Shown piece by piece: positions 18,468 through 27,505 of a stretch of DNA of 64,000 nucleotides. Position numbers and translations under genes: made by a program. This DNA is from Bradyrhizobium sp. B097 (GTDB taxonomy: Bacteria > Pseudomonadota > Alphaproteobacteria > Rhizobiales > Xanthobacteraceae). The notes beneath the pieces were generated by a model, which was given only the letters and a program-made list of their open reading frames with translations, was not told the DNA's origin and did no database searches. Position 1 is the stretch's first letter. Every line of letters starts with the position of its first letter. Location of the stretch: NCBI RefSeq assembly GCF_038957035.1, contig NZ_CP152412.1, forward strand, positions 1,546,501-1,610,500, in the 5' to 3' direction.

Positions 18468-19091
18468 TCAGCCGGTCTGGCCGCGGGACGCCAGATAGCG
18501 CCCGACGAGTTCGTTGATCTTGCCTTCGATCGCGGCGCGCTCCAGCACCACGCCGCCGTCGGCCCATTCGATTCGGCAGTCGCCGGTCGCAATCGTGGGC
18601 TCGGCCAGGATGACCAGCCGGCCCTGGAAGCCGGAATGCGCCGCCACCCGCTCGATATTGTCCTGCGCCGCCTCGTAGAGTGCGTCATTGATGCGGACCA
18701 CGAGATGCGGCGTCGCGACCAGATGCGAGAAGCATTCGGAGACCAGCGCGGTGATCTCGCCGAGCGGCTCGCGTGCCACCAGTTCGGAGCAGAGTTTGCG
18801 GGCGACCGCGACCGCGACATCCACGGCCTCGGTCTCCATCCGCGTCTCGATGCCGGCAAAGCGGGCGGCGATGCCCTTGATCGCGGTGCCGATCTCTTCC
18901 AGCGCCTGCGCGGCGCGGCGATCGCTCTCGACCTTGGCCTCGCGCAGCGCCGCCTCATAGCCGGCGCGATAGGCCCGCGCCTCGGCGTCGGCGACCTTCT
19001 GCGCGACCTCGGCCGGGGTCGGGGCGCGCTCGCGCGAACGGTCCGGCGCCGAGAAGTCCGTGTCGAACAGGAATTTTGCGGGTGCGGCCAT
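18468..19091 (-). CDS. fliH: Flagellar assembly protein FliH (FlbE-like)
   Basis: 207 residues. Begins [17 protein letters not shown], followed by an Ala/Glu/Arg-rich coiled-coil stretch (about 25-90) and a C-terminal domain with EWADGGVVLERAAIEGKINELVGRYL, the pattern of the FliH/FlbE negative regulator of the export ATPase FliI. Its start overlaps the fliG stop by one base. Position in the operon corresponds to flbE of Caulobacter. Confidence 0.88.
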   Translation of the reverse strand: MAAPAKFLFDTDFSAPDRSRERAPTPAEVAQKVADAEARAYRAGYEAALREAKVESDRRAAQALEEIGTAIKGIAARFAGIETRMETEAVDVAVAVARKLCSELVAREPLGEITALVSECFSHLVATPHLVVRINDALYEAAQDNIERVAAHSGFQGRLVILAEPTIATGDCRIEWADGGVVLERAAIEGKINELVGRYLASRGQTG

Positions 19092-20176
19092 CAGTACACC
19101 AGCTCGTCGTCGGCGCGGTTCTTGGTCAGGGTGATCTCGCCGCGGGCGGCGAGGTCCTTGGCGAGGTTGACCAGCAGCGCCTGGGCCTCGTCGACGTCGC
19201 GCAGGCGCACCGGGCCCATCGCGGCCATGTCGTCCATCAGCATCTTGCCGGCGCGCGAGGACATGTTGCCGAGGAAGAAGCTGCGCACCTCCTCGTTGGC
19301 GCTCTTCAGCGCGACACCCAGCTTGTCCTTGTCGATGTTGCGCATCAGCGTCTGGGCCGAGGCGGAATCGAGCTTGATCAGGTCGTCGAAGGTGAACATC
19401 AGCGCCTTGATGCGCTCGGCGGATTCGCGGTTTTCCTCTTCCAGCGAGGTGATGAAGCGGGTCTCGGTCTGGCGGTCGAAATTGTTGAAGATCTCGGCCA
19501 TCACCTCATGGGCGTCGCGGCGGCGGGTCTGCGACAGGTTCGACATGAACTCGGTGCGCAGCGTCTGCTCGACGCGCTCGATGACTTCCTTCTGCACCGC
19601 CTCCATCCGCAGCATGCGGCCGACCACGTCGAGCGCGATGTCCTCGGGCAGGATCGCCAGCACGCGCGCGGCGTGCTCCGGCTTCAGTTTCGACAGCACC
19701 ACGGCGATGGTCTGCGGATATTCGTTCTTGAGGTAGTTGGCGAGCACCTCTTCCTGCACGTTGGAGAGCTTCTCCCACATGTTGCGCCCGGCGGGACCGC
19801 GGATCTCGTCCATGATGCCGGTGACGCGCTCGGCCGGCAGATATTGCTGCAGCAGCCGTTCGGTGGCGTCGAAATTGCCCATCAGCGCGCCCGAGGCCGA
19901 CATCCGCGAGACGAATTCCAGCATCAGGTCCTCGACCACGTCGGCCTCGACGGTGCCGAGCGTCGACATGTGGACCGAGAGCTCGCGGACCTCCTCGTCG
20001 TCGAGCATCGACCAGATCTTGCCGCCATACTGCTCGCCGAGCGCGAGCATCAGGATCGCGGCGCGCTTCGGGCCGGGCAGCGGCTTGCCCTTGGGCCGGG
20101 CGCTCTGCCGGTTCGCCAGCGTCGAGAGGACGGTGGCGATGTCGTTGGCGTTGGTGGTCTGGGGTACGGCGGCCAT
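19091..20176 (-). CDS. fliG: Flagellar motor switch protein FliG
   Basis: 361 residues. N-terminal domain ([29 protein letters not shown]), middle ARMM region and C-terminal torque-generating domain with [22 protein letters not shown] and [18 protein letters not shown]. Joins the MS-ring protein FliF to the C-ring and contacts the stator. Follows fliF by one base; terminates in the fliH start. Confidence 0.97.
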   Translation of the reverse strand: MAAVPQTTNANDIATVLSTLANRQSARPKGKPLPGPKRAAILMLALGEQYGGKIWSMLDDEEVRELSVHMSTLGTVEADVVEDLMLEFVSRMSASGALMGNFDATERLLQQYLPAERVTGIMDEIRGPAGRNMWEKLSNVQEEVLANYLKNEYPQTIAVVLSKLKPEHAARVLAILPEDIALDVVGRMLRMEAVQKEVIERVEQTLRTEFMSNLSQTRRRDAHEVMAEIFNNFDRQTETRFITSLEEENRESAERIKALMFTFDDLIKLDSASAQTLMRNIDKDKLGVALKSANEEVRSFFLGNMSSRAGKMLMDDMAAMGPVRLRDVDEAQALLVNLAKDLAARGEITLTKNRADDELVY

Positions 20177-20177
20177 G

Positions 20178-21812
20178 TCAGTTCTCTACCGGCTCGCTCA
20201 GCCATTGTCGGACGATGGAGACGGTTTCGTTCGGATTGCGCTCGGCGAGCTCGCCGACCCGGTGCACGGCCTGGGCGTGGACCTGGCCCTGGATCTGGGC
20301 GACGTCGATCAATTGCGCTGCGCCGCTGCCGCTCGGGATCAGCGCCTGGCCGGGCGCACCGGCGCTCTCGGCATGGGCTTCGGCCAGCGCGGGCAGGCCC
20401 GCGCCGCCGCCCAGCGCCGGAATGACGTCGGCCGCCACGATGCGCTTGACCAGCGGACGGACCACCATGAACAGCACGACGAGGCCGAGCATCATCATGA
20501 CGCCGAGCTCGATGACGTACATCACGTCATCCTTGGTGAACTGCAGCATGCCGAGCAGGCCGGTCGGCTCCGCGATCGGCTGCGCGGTCGGCGGCTCGGC
20601 GAAGCGGAGGTTGACGACCTCGACCTGGTCGCCGCGCTTCTGGTCGAAGCCGATCGCGGAGCGGACCAGGGCGGCAATGCGGTCGAGCTGCTCCTTGGTG
20701 CGGTCCTGGTAGACCATCTCGCCTTTTTCGTTCTTGGCGTAGGCGCCGTCGACCAGCACCGCGACCGAGATGCGGTTGACGCGGCCGGCCTCGGTCACCT
20801 CGGTCTTGGTGGTGCGGGAAATCTCGTAATTGTTGGTTTCCTCGCTCTTCTTGCTCTGGTCGCGGGCGCGGGCGGCGTTGTCCTGGTTCTGGTTGCCCGG
20901 CAGCTCGTTGGCGACGGTGACCTGGCCGGAATTGTCGGCGGTGAGGCTCGATTCCTCGCGGGTCTGGGTCGAGCGCAGCACGCGGCCCTCAGGGTCGAAC
21001 TTGTCCGAGGTCTGGGTGATCTTGTTGTAGTCGAAGTCGGCGGAGAGCTGGACGCGGGCGCGGCCGGCGCCGACCACCGAGGAGACGATGTCCTCGACCT
21101 GCTTGCGCATCCGCTTCTCGAAGGCGGCGCGGCGCTCGTCGCCGACCGCGGCATCGGCATCGGATTGGGCGCCGTCGGCGAGCAACTGGCCGGCCTCGTC
21201 GACGATCGAGACCCGCTGCGGCTTCAGTCCGTTGACGGCGGAGGCGACGACATGGCGGATCGCGCGGATCTGCTGCGGTTCCAGCGCGCCACGCACCCTG
21301 AGCACGATCGAGGCGGATGGTTCCGGCGTCTCGCGCGAGAACAGCGGCTTTTCCGGCAGCACGAGGTGGACGCGCGCGGCCTGGACGCGGTCGATGGCGC
21401 GGATGGTGCGGGCGAGCTCGCCCTCCAGCGCCCTCAAATGATTGATGTTCTGGACGAAGCTCGTGGTGCCGAGCGCGTCCGATTTGTCGAAGATCTCGTA
21501 GCCGACGCCGCCGCCCTTGGGCATGCCGCCCTCGGCGAGCTTCATCCGGAGCCGCGTCACCTTGTCTTTCGGCACCATGATCGCGGCGCCGTCGCTGCGC
21601 AGCTCGAACGGGATCGCCTGGCGCTCCAGTTCCTTGATAATGGCCGAGGAATCCTCGGTCGACAGGTCGGTGAAGAGGGTGGTCATCTGGGGCGTGGTGA
21701 CGCGCATGATGACGAACGCGAAGAAACCGATCAGGGCCGCGGTGACCGCAACCATGGCCGCGAGGCGGGCCGCACCAAGACCTCTGAAGAAAGCAACCAG
21801 ACTTTGCACCAA
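20178..21812 (-). CDS. fliF: Flagellar MS-ring protein FliF
   Basis: 544 residues. First transmembrane helix near 18-40, YscJ/FliF periplasmic ring domains ([55 protein letters not shown]), a Gln/Asn/Lys-rich linker, a second transmembrane helix ([19 protein letters not shown]) and the cytoplasmic FliG-binding tail ([11 protein letters not shown]). The base of the flagellum, assembled first. First gene of the fliF-fliG-fliH-fliN-flbD operon. Confidence 0.97.
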   Translation of the reverse strand: MVQSLVAFFRGLGAARLAAMVAVTAALIGFFAFVIMRVTTPQMTTLFTDLSTEDSSAIIKELERQAIPFELRSDGAAIMVPKDKVTRLRMKLAEGGMPKGGGVGYEIFDKSDALGTTSFVQNINHLRALEGELARTIRAIDRVQAARVHLVLPEKPLFSRETPEPSASIVLRVRGALEPQQIRAIRHVVASAVNGLKPQRVSIVDEAGQLLADGAQSDADAAVGDERRAAFEKRMRKQVEDIVSSVVGAGRARVQLSADFDYNKITQTSDKFDPEGRVLRSTQTREESSLTADNSGQVTVANELPGNQNQDNAARARDQSKKSEETNNYEISRTTKTEVTEAGRVNRISVAVLVDGAYAKNEKGEMVYQDRTKEQLDRIAALVRSAIGFDQKRGDQVEVVNLRFAEPPTAQPIAEPTGLLGMLQFTKDDVMYVIELGVMMMLGLVVLFMVVRPLVKRIVAADVIPALGGGAGLPALAEAHAESAGAPGQALIPSGSGAAQLIDVAQIQGQVHAQAVHRVGELAERNPNETVSIVRQWLSEPVEN

Positions 21813-21878
21813 CGGCCCCCAGGGATTCGGCCCACGCGGGTCCGACTGGGCAAATATTGCCTAGGGTATGGTTTCCAT

Positions 21879-21895
21879 ATGGTTAACGAAGGTTA
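21879..21895 (-). promoter_or_regulatory. Putative CtrA-binding site upstream of fliF
   Basis: On the minus strand TTAACC-TTCG-TTAACCAT: the second half TTAACCAT is the CtrA half-site familiar from alphaproteobacteria, with a second TTAA six bases before it (canonical spacing is seven). It lies about 70-80 bp upstream of the fliF start. In Caulobacter fliF is a class II CtrA-dependent gene. Confidence 0.5.
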
Positions 21896-21921
21896 AGAAC
21901 CGCGGCAAAAACGCGGACATG

Positions 21922-21955
21922 AAAAAAACCGGCTTCGCAAAGCGAGGCCGGTTTT
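21922..21955 (-). terminator. Rho-independent terminator after sciP
   Basis: ACCGGCTTCGC AAA GCGAGGCCGGT hairpin (one mismatch) with runs of A on the left and T on the right, so it can work in both directions. It is 28 bp past the sciP stop. Confidence 0.85.
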
Positions 21956-21982
21956 CGTCAAATACCACGGTTTAGGCGAAAC

Positions 21983-22258
21983 TTACTGCCGGTACTGCTG
22001 GATACGTGTGGTGCGCAGCCCGGCCAGACCATGCTGGTCGATCGAGAACTGCCAGGAAAGGAACTCGTCGACGGTCAACGTGTAGCGGCTGCAAGCCTCC
22101 TCAAGGGAGAGCAGGCCGCCGCGGACCGCAGCGACGACTTCGGCCTTGCGGCGGATGACCCACCGCTTGGTACCGGGGGCCGGCAAATCCGCAATCGTTA
22201 ACGGGCTGCCGTCAGGCCCGATGACGTATTTCACCCTCGGGCGATGGGGTTCTGTCAT
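21983..22258 (-). CDS. sciP: CtrA inhibitor SciP (DUF1153)
   Basis: 91 residues: VKYVIGPDGSPLTIADLP, PGTKRWVIRRKAEVVAAVRGGLLSLEEACSRYTLTVDEFLSWQ, a DUF1153 helix-turn-helix. In Caulobacter SciP binds CtrA and blocks its activation of target promoters, restricting them to one cell-cycle phase. Start at 22258 by family length (about 90 aa); the frame extends 18 codons upstream. Located next to the putatively CtrA-controlled fliF operon, in the same direction but with its own terminator. Confidence 0.9.
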   Translation of the reverse strand: MTEPHRPRVKYVIGPDGSPLTIADLPAPGTKRWVIRRKAEVVAAVRGGLLSLEEACSRYTLTVDEFLSWQFSIDQHGLAGLRTTRIQQYRQ

Positions 22259-22449
22259 GGCGTACTCACAAACTCTCAACCACTGAACTCGCAATTGGTA
22301 ACCTACGCCCACCGGTTTAAAATTTGCCTAAGCCCAAGCGTTCAATACGAATCTCGTTGGAACGGCCGGGAACAGCGGACCGGCGGGCTGCCGGATCGGC
22401 CGACAGAGCTGCTTGGTTGTCGTTCCGTCAGGCGGCGGAGCAAGCAGTA

Positions 22450-22592
22450 CCCCTCTCCCTAGCCCTCCCCCGCAAGGGGGGAGGGAACCCTCGCGCCGGT
22501 GCGTCCCTCACATGCAATTGGGTTGCTCAACGTGAGGTGAGCACACTTCTCAGGCACCCTCCCCCCTTGCGGGGGAGGGTGGGGAGAGGGGT
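22450..22592. repeat. Intergenic palindromic repeat with CCCTCTCCC arms (copy 2)
   Basis: Left arm CCCTCTCCCTAGCCCTCCCC CGCAAGGGG..., right arm CCTTGCGGGGGAGGGTGGGG AGAGGGG: an inverted repeat of ~143 bp whose arms match the family at 1810-1948. A shorter related arm (CGCCCCGCGTGCGGGGAGAG) is at about 23623-23644. No coding sense. Confidence 0.75.
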
Positions 22593-22800
22593 GGCCCCGG
22601 GCGAGATGATCAATTTGAATCTCGCTTTCGCAATCCGGCCCGCGTCACGACATGTGTCGAAACATTGCCGGACGGACCGTCATCACTTCTCTTTGACAAC
22701 AGCGTAGCGCCGTAACGACGCGCTCTCTCTTGCGTAGGAGTCGTTGTCCGCTCACCGCAGGTGGGCGCGTTTCCCCAATCACTCCATCCGAGCCCTTGTC

Positions 22801-23580
22801 ATGATGATGAACAGACGCACCTTCTCGACCGCCTTGCTTGCGGGCGCTGCAGCTTCGCTGGTGTCCTCGCGCGGCATCGCCGCAACGCAGCCGCCGGTGA
22901 AGGCGCGCAACGTCGTGCTGGTGCACGGCCTGTTCGCCGACGGCTCGTGCTGGTCCGAGGTCATTCCGCGCTTGCAGGCCGCGGGGCTCAATGTGACATC
23001 CGTGCAAAATCCGTTGACCACGCTGCCGGAAGCGGTCGCATCGGCGCAGCGTGTGCTTGATCGTCAGGATGGCCCAACCGTTCTGGTCGGCCATTCCTTC
23101 TCCGGCATGATCGTCACCGAGGCCGGCGTGCATCCGAATGTTTCGGCGCTGGTCTATGTCGCCGCGCGCGCACCCGATGCGGATGAGGACTACACCGCGC
23201 TGGCCAAAACTTATCCGACGCCGCCCGCGAGCGCCGGCATCGTGTTCGATGGCGACGAGGGCCGGCTGAGCGAGGAGGCGTTCCTGCGCGATTTCGCCGG
23301 CGACATCCCGGAAGCGAAAGCAAAAGTGCTCTATGCCGTGCAGCAGCCGTTCCACAAGCAATTGCTGGCGGGCAAGACCAGCCACGCGGCCTGGCGCAGC
23401 AAGCCGAGCTACTACGCCGTCTCGGCCGAGGATCGCACCATCAATCCGGATCTCGAACGCTTCATGGCCAAGCGGATGGGCGCCACCACGATCGAGGTGA
23501 AGGCCAGCCATCTTGCGTTGATCTCGCAGCCCGAGCCGATTGCGCGGCTGATCCTCGAGGCCGCGGGCCGGTCGGAGTGA
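22801..23580 (+). CDS. Exported alpha/beta-fold hydrolase
   Basis: 259 residues. N-terminal MMMNRRTFSTALLAGAAASL is a twin-arginine-like signal. Alpha/beta hydrolase core: NVVLVHGLFADGSCW (oxyanion region), nucleophile elbow GHSFSG (Ser about 103), and a C-terminal His in KASHLALISQPEPIARLI. Resembles the esterase/salicylate-esterase-like group with VHG.FADGS. Substrate unknown. Starts at 22801, the first of three consecutive ATGs. Confidence 0.82.
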   Translation: MMMNRRTFSTALLAGAAASLVSSRGIAATQPPVKARNVVLVHGLFADGSCWSEVIPRLQAAGLNVTSVQNPLTTLPEAVASAQRVLDRQDGPTVLVGHSFSGMIVTEAGVHPNVSALVYVAARAPDADEDYTALAKTYPTPPASAGIVFDGDEGRLSEEAFLRDFAGDIPEAKAKVLYAVQQPFHKQLLAGKTSHAAWRSKPSYYAVSAEDRTINPDLERFMAKRMGATTIEVKASHLALISQPEPIARLILEAAGRSE

Positions 23581-23721
23581 GCATCGGCGGCAAGCGTGCT
23601 TCGGCAGCAAACTCCGTTCCGCCTCGCCCCGCGTGCGGGGAGAGGTCGGAATGGTTGCATCGCGAATGCGTGTGCGCCCGAACCTGGCAAACAGCCGATG
23701 TCCGGCACGATCCAAATTTCA

Positions 23722-24975
23722 TCAAGGGCAGTACGTCGACGGAGCGGTGACGGCTCTCAACTGTGCATCAAGAACGGTCCCGCGTGCGCGATCCTCAACT
23801 TTCCGATTTGTAACGGCTGCGGGCATTTTCCAATCAACTGCGCCTACCGCAGGCTTGCGCTTGGTGCTGAGCGCGTTCAGGAGCGCCGCGACGGCGGTCA
23901 TCATCAAGACGCCGCCGAGACTGAGCGCGATCTGCATCGCAGGCCGGTTCGAGATGTTGAACAGATCAAACTGGCTGACCAGCGCCAGGAGGACGCCGAG
24001 GCAATAGATCGGTAGCGAATTCTCGCCACACCACCGCGCGCCACGCAGCATCGGCGTCGATAGTCCTCGCCAACCCGCGGGAACAAGCCATGACGCCACG
24101 ATCGCGAGAGCCAGGAAATGCAGTAGCCGCAACGGGCTCAGATTCGATTTGTCCAATGGAAACAGTAGGTCCGTCACGGTCTGCGGCAGCGCCTTGATGT
24201 GCTGGCCGAGGGCAAGGACGAGGCTCGTCGCGAGAAAGAGAGTGGAAAGGACCAGCGCGGGGCGCGACGTTATCCAATCCCGGATTGTCTTCCCCTCGAT
24301 GACGTACCATGCGCCCAGCACGACCAGAAACTGCCATGCCAGCGGGTTGAAGAACCAGACGCCGTCGGGCCAGGCGGGAACGCGCCAGCCGAAGATGTGC
24401 ACCGGCGCATAGAGCAACAGCGAAAGGCCGAGCGTCACGTTTGGTGCGCGCAGCAGCAGCCACAACAATGGTGCGAACAACACGTGGCAGATCACAAAGA
24501 CCGGCAAGACATCGGTATTGACAGGGCGGAATTGCAGGATCGCGGCGTGCGCAAGCGCGGCGCCCGGACGTTCGAACAAAACGCGCGTATTGCTGTCATC
24601 GGCAAGATGATCGCTGCCCGCGACGTAGACGAGCACGGCGCAAGCGAGCGCGAGCAAGAGAAAGGCCGCATAGATATCCCATGCCCGCCACAGCGAGCGG
24701 CTGACCATGCCTCTCCAGCCGTCACGCTGACGGGCTCTGCCGTAGGCCAGCGCGCACGTCACGCCCGAAATGAACATGAATATTTCGGCGGCATCGCAGA
24801 AGCCGTAGTTGCGCAGCGTCAGCCAGCTTCCGACGTTATTTGGAACGTGATCGAGAAAGATCCACCATAACGCGATCCCGCGACAGACGTCGATGCGCGG
24901 GTCGCGACCGGTCGATCTGAATTCCGGCGGAGTTTCGCCGATCAATCGCTTCGAGGTGTGGGTTCGATCATGCAT
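23722..24975 (-). CDS. OpgC-domain membrane acyltransferase
   Basis: 417 residues with about ten hydrophobic segments. The OpgC signature near the start reads RDPRIDVCRGIALWWIFLDH and SWLTLRNYGFCDAAEIFMFISG, followed by CALAYGRA. Family members succinylate osmoregulated periplasmic glucans; here the acyl donor and glucan are not determined. Start at ATG 24975 by homology; the frame continues 54 codons upstream into poorly conserved sequence. Divergent or unrelated neighbours on both sides. Confidence 0.85.
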   Translation of the reverse strand: MHDRTHTSKRLIGETPPEFRSTGRDPRIDVCRGIALWWIFLDHVPNNVGSWLTLRNYGFCDAAEIFMFISGVTCALAYGRARQRDGWRGMVSRSLWRAWDIYAAFLLLALACAVLVYVAGSDHLADDSNTRVLFERPGAALAHAAILQFRPVNTDVLPVFVICHVLFAPLLWLLLRAPNVTLGLSLLLYAPVHIFGWRVPAWPDGVWFFNPLAWQFLVVLGAWYVIEGKTIRDWITSRPALVLSTLFLATSLVLALGQHIKALPQTVTDLLFPLDKSNLSPLRLLHFLALAIVASWLVPAGWRGLSTPMLRGARWCGENSLPIYCLGVLLALVSQFDLFNISNRPAMQIALSLGGVLMMTAVAALLNALSTKRKPAVGAVDWKMPAAVTNRKVEDRARGTVLDAQLRAVTAPSTYCP

Positions 24976-25097
24976 CTGTCGATCTGTCTGGCGTGCGCGC
25001 GGCCTCGTCGGGCGCAAATCCATAGAACGCTTGGATGCTCCAAGGCGTGCGCGTGCCGGACCAGCCTCCGGCCAACCAATGGGATTGTGCGCTCCGG

Positions 25098-25277
25098 CTA
25101 CCCGAGGGTTGGCGGCGCTTTCGCCGGCCAGCCGCAATCAAGGGGCCCGGAACGATCGCCGTCTTCCGGCGGCGCCTGCAGGACTTCGCCGACGAGCGGT
25201 ATCAAAAGCTGCTTTCGCATTTCGGCGAGGCGGGCACGACAGTACTCGTGATAAAGCATGTCGAATATGATGGACAT
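25098..25277 (-). CDS. Small conserved hypothetical protein
   Basis: 59 residues, too short for many gene callers: MSIIFDMLYHEYCRARLAEM RKQLLIPLVGE..., ending PAKAPPTLG. AGGAAGG lies 8 bp upstream of the ATG. The first half is an amphipathic/charged helix similar to small soluble rhizobial proteins with YHEYxRARLAEMRK. Function unknown. Confidence 0.6.
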   Translation of the reverse strand: MSIIFDMLYHEYCRARLAEMRKQLLIPLVGEVLQAPPEDGDRSGPLDCGWPAKAPPTLG

Positions 25278-25643
25278 GATCGAACGCCTTCCTGATCACT
25301 GAGGTTGACTTCCCACGTGACAGATTTCGACCACTTCAACCGGCGGCCAAAAGCCAACAGTGCCGCCGGCATTTTATGTCCGACTAATCTGCTCAGCGAT
25401 TTGGCTAGAGCAGCGAAATAAAATCGGTATCTGCAATCATTCAAAACAACCTGCCCGCGGCTCCGTAAACCGGATCAAGTGCGAACAGGGGCATCAAGCT
25501 GATCTGCGCTTGCGTGCCGCCAGGGATGTCCAATGAATCCGTTGGCGGCAATTACAGATAGAGCCGTCACGACCGTCTCCTCCTAAGGGAGAAATAAAGG
25601 CCGCGACTTTCGCGATCAATATAGACGTAATATTCTGACCCAC

Positions 25644-25661
25644 ATGTGAACCAGTTCACAT
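25644..25661. promoter_or_regulatory. Perfect operator-like palindrome ATGTGAACCAGTTCACAT
   Basis: Eight-base arms ATGTGAAC/GTTCACAT around CA. It contains TGTGA-N6-TCACA, matching the CRP consensus spacing, but dimeric regulators of other families could also use it. It lies about 180 bp upstream of the AraC gene start. Confidence 0.5.
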
Positions 25662-25756
25662 CTGCGTCGATCACAGGCAAATCAGACTAGCAGATCGATA
25701 GCATGGCTTCTTGGACTTGCGCGCACGGACCCTGAGAAGGCCGGTGCGTGAATTGC

Positions 25757-25788
25757 AAAATGCAGACATTGAAAAATGCAGACATTGA
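25757..25788. repeat. Two tandem 16-bp direct repeats upstream of AraC gene
   Basis: AAAATGCAGACATTGA occurs twice back to back, starting 86 bp before the ATG of the AraC-type regulator. AraC proteins often bind direct repeats, so this is a candidate autoregulatory site. Confidence 0.5.
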
Positions 25789-25842
25789 AAATGGTGTGCC
25801 GCAGCATTTCATCCTGATGCTCTGCGAAGGCTGGAGGTCCCC

Positions 25843-26820
25843 ATGCCTACGGACGCAGCCGATTTTGCATCGTATCGATTTTCGACGCGCGACCTTCCGG
25901 AGCGCATTCGTATCCCTCTCTGGCGCGAGCACTTTGGGCGATGCGTCGTGCATGCCGATATCGAGCCGCTGTCAAGCATTCCAATCCAGGCCGATGCGTC
26001 CCTGCAGGCGATCCAGGGCTTGCGTATGCTCGCGCTGAAGGGCACGTCGATGTGCTTCAAGCGTTCGCAAGCGAACATCGCCGATGGTGATGATTCCGTC
26101 GGCCTCATCTTCTGCTCTCCCGGCAGAAGTCGGCTATCGCAGCGCGGCCGCGAAGTTGAGCTTCGCGCCGGCGATGCGATTGCAATTCTGCATTCGGAGC
26201 CCGCGAGCGTAACCTATGTAGATGGATTGCAATTTGGCCTCGCGGTGCCGCGCGCGGAGCTTGAACAGCGCGTATCGGATGTCGAAAGCCTGGCCATGCG
26301 GCCGATTGGGCAACGCAAAGAAGCATTCCGGCTATTCGCTGCGTATCTGAAGTCGGTCCTCAAGGCGAGAGCACTGACTGCTCCGAAACTTCGTCATACG
26401 GTCGTGACCCATATCCACGATCTCGTCGCACTCGCGATCAGCGAGTGTCCTGCCTTGGGCGAGAGCGGCGCGAGCGCCGTCGTGGCTGCGCGGCACAGTG
26501 CAGCACTCGACTACATCACCGCACACTTTCAGGAGCCCGGGCTCAGCGTTCAAACGGTCGCACGTTGCCAGGGCATCTCGCCACGCTATCTGCAACGCCT
26601 GATGGCGTCATCGGGAACGTCGTTCACGGAGCGCTTGAACGAATTGCGTCTCCAGCGGGCGTTCGAACTGCTGACCGGGTCCCACGCCGGCTGTCAGCGA
26701 ATCTCCGACATCGCGCTAGAGGTTGGTTTTTCGGATGTTTCGCATTTCAACCGCTTGTTCCGAATTCGCTTCGACGATTCTCCGCGCGGCGTTCGGCTTG
26801 CCCGAAGAGGGGCCAACTGA
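25843..26820 (+). CDS. AraC-family transcriptional regulator
   Basis: 325 residues. N-terminal AraC_binding_2-like sensor (residues ~15-190: FSTRDLPERIRIPLWREHFG, GLIFCSPGRSRLSQRGREV); C-terminal AraC HTH pair from ~225 (HSAALDYITAHFQEPGLSVQ, CQGISPRYLQRLMASSGTSF, ISDIALEVGFSDVSHFNRLF). Similar architecture to the AraC regulator at 2886-3848 but clearly a different subgroup. The upstream region is long and contains a palindrome and direct repeats. Confidence 0.88.
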   Translation: MPTDAADFASYRFSTRDLPERIRIPLWREHFGRCVVHADIEPLSSIPIQADASLQAIQGLRMLALKGTSMCFKRSQANIADGDDSVGLIFCSPGRSRLSQRGREVELRAGDAIAILHSEPASVTYVDGLQFGLAVPRAELEQRVSDVESLAMRPIGQRKEAFRLFAAYLKSVLKARALTAPKLRHTVVTHIHDLVALAISECPALGESGASAVVAARHSAALDYITAHFQEPGLSVQTVARCQGISPRYLQRLMASSGTSFTERLNELRLQRAFELLTGSHAGCQRISDIALEVGFSDVSHFNRLFRIRFDDSPRGVRLARRGAN

Positions 26821-26858
26821 GCCGCGTGCCCAGACCGCCCCGTGTGCAATGCCCGCCA

Positions 26859-26996
26859 TTATCGCGGGGGTGTCGGCCGCCAGGACAGGTCGTCGGACCA
26901 GAGGTAGATCGCGATCGCTGCCAGGCACAAGGCGATGCCGATCCAGAAAACCGGTGAGTGATGGATGGGGCGTCGATCGCTCGGAGCTGGCTTCAT
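26859..26996 (-). CDS. Small single-span membrane protein
   Basis: 45 residues: a basic start MKPAPSDRRPIHHSPVFWIG, transmembrane helix (FWIGIALCLAAIAIYLW) and tail SDDLSWRPTPPR. The protein-like hydrophobic pattern and codon use support it; the ribosome-binding site is weak. Convergent with the AraC gene. Function unknown. Confidence 0.5.
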   Translation of the reverse strand: MKPAPSDRRPIHHSPVFWIGIALCLAAIAIYLWSDDLSWRPTPPR

Positions 26997-27217
26997 TCGA
27001 TCAACTCATTGCGTGCGGAAGAATTGAGATCGGAAATCACCTGAAACGTAGAGTGTCGCTCAGGCAAGACATCCTTTGCAAGAGCCCGCGCACTCGCCGG
27101 CGCGGTTGCGTCGGTTGCAAAGCAGAGTGAGCTAGCTCACGGCGTGTGTGCGCGCAACGCATCATTGTTGGGGCGTCGCATTGGAGCGACGAATGGAAAA
27201 CGAAGGACCCCGACATC

Positions 27218-27505
27218 ATGGCCAATATCGACCACAAGCAAGGCACCTACACGATTGCTGCCAATTCGAGCCAGCCGTTCACCTTCTGGTGGGGCAAGGA
27301 TTCGAAAGCGCCGAACGAGTTTTTCGACGTGTCGATCGCGCCGCATTTCGAGAAGAACCAGACCTCGATGGAGCCCCTGCACGAAACCGACCGGGCCGTG
27401 TACTGGGATCACCGCGGCGGTGTCGGCGTCGTGCTGATCCTGACCTTGCAGAACCGCAACAACTTTCCGGTGACGTTCGAGGCCAATCACGTCCGCATCT
27501 ATTGA
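27218..27505 (+). CDS. Conserved hypothetical protein
   Basis: 95 residues: MANIDHKQGTYTIAANSSQPF TF-type beginning, then FWWGKDSKAPNEFFDVSIAP and GVVLILTLQNRNNFPVTFEAN, a beta-rich soluble protein without signal peptide. Start placed at the ATG with conserved MANID; the frame extends 24 codons upstream in Arg/Trp-rich sequence that looks non-coding. No known function; similar small proteins occur in related rhizobia. Confidence 0.55.
   Translation: MANIDHKQGTYTIAANSSQPFTFWWGKDSKAPNEFFDVSIAPHFEKNQTSMEPLHETDRAVYWDHRGGVGVVLILTLQNRNNFPVTFEANHVRIY

Larger units (their letters stand above)
25278..25842. other. 565-bp intergenic region
   Basis: No gene supported. Holds a perfect 18-bp palindrome at 25644-25661 and two 16-bp direct repeats at 25757-25788, both listed separately. 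AT content is higher than in the surroundings. Confidence 0.6.

Noticed and set aside
19737..21896. Long plus-strand open frame of over 700 codons opposite fliF/fliG
   Set aside because: Pure antisense shadow caused by high GC; its translation is Arg/Ala/Gly/Leu/Asp strings with no domain, while fliF and fliG on the other strand are unmistakable.
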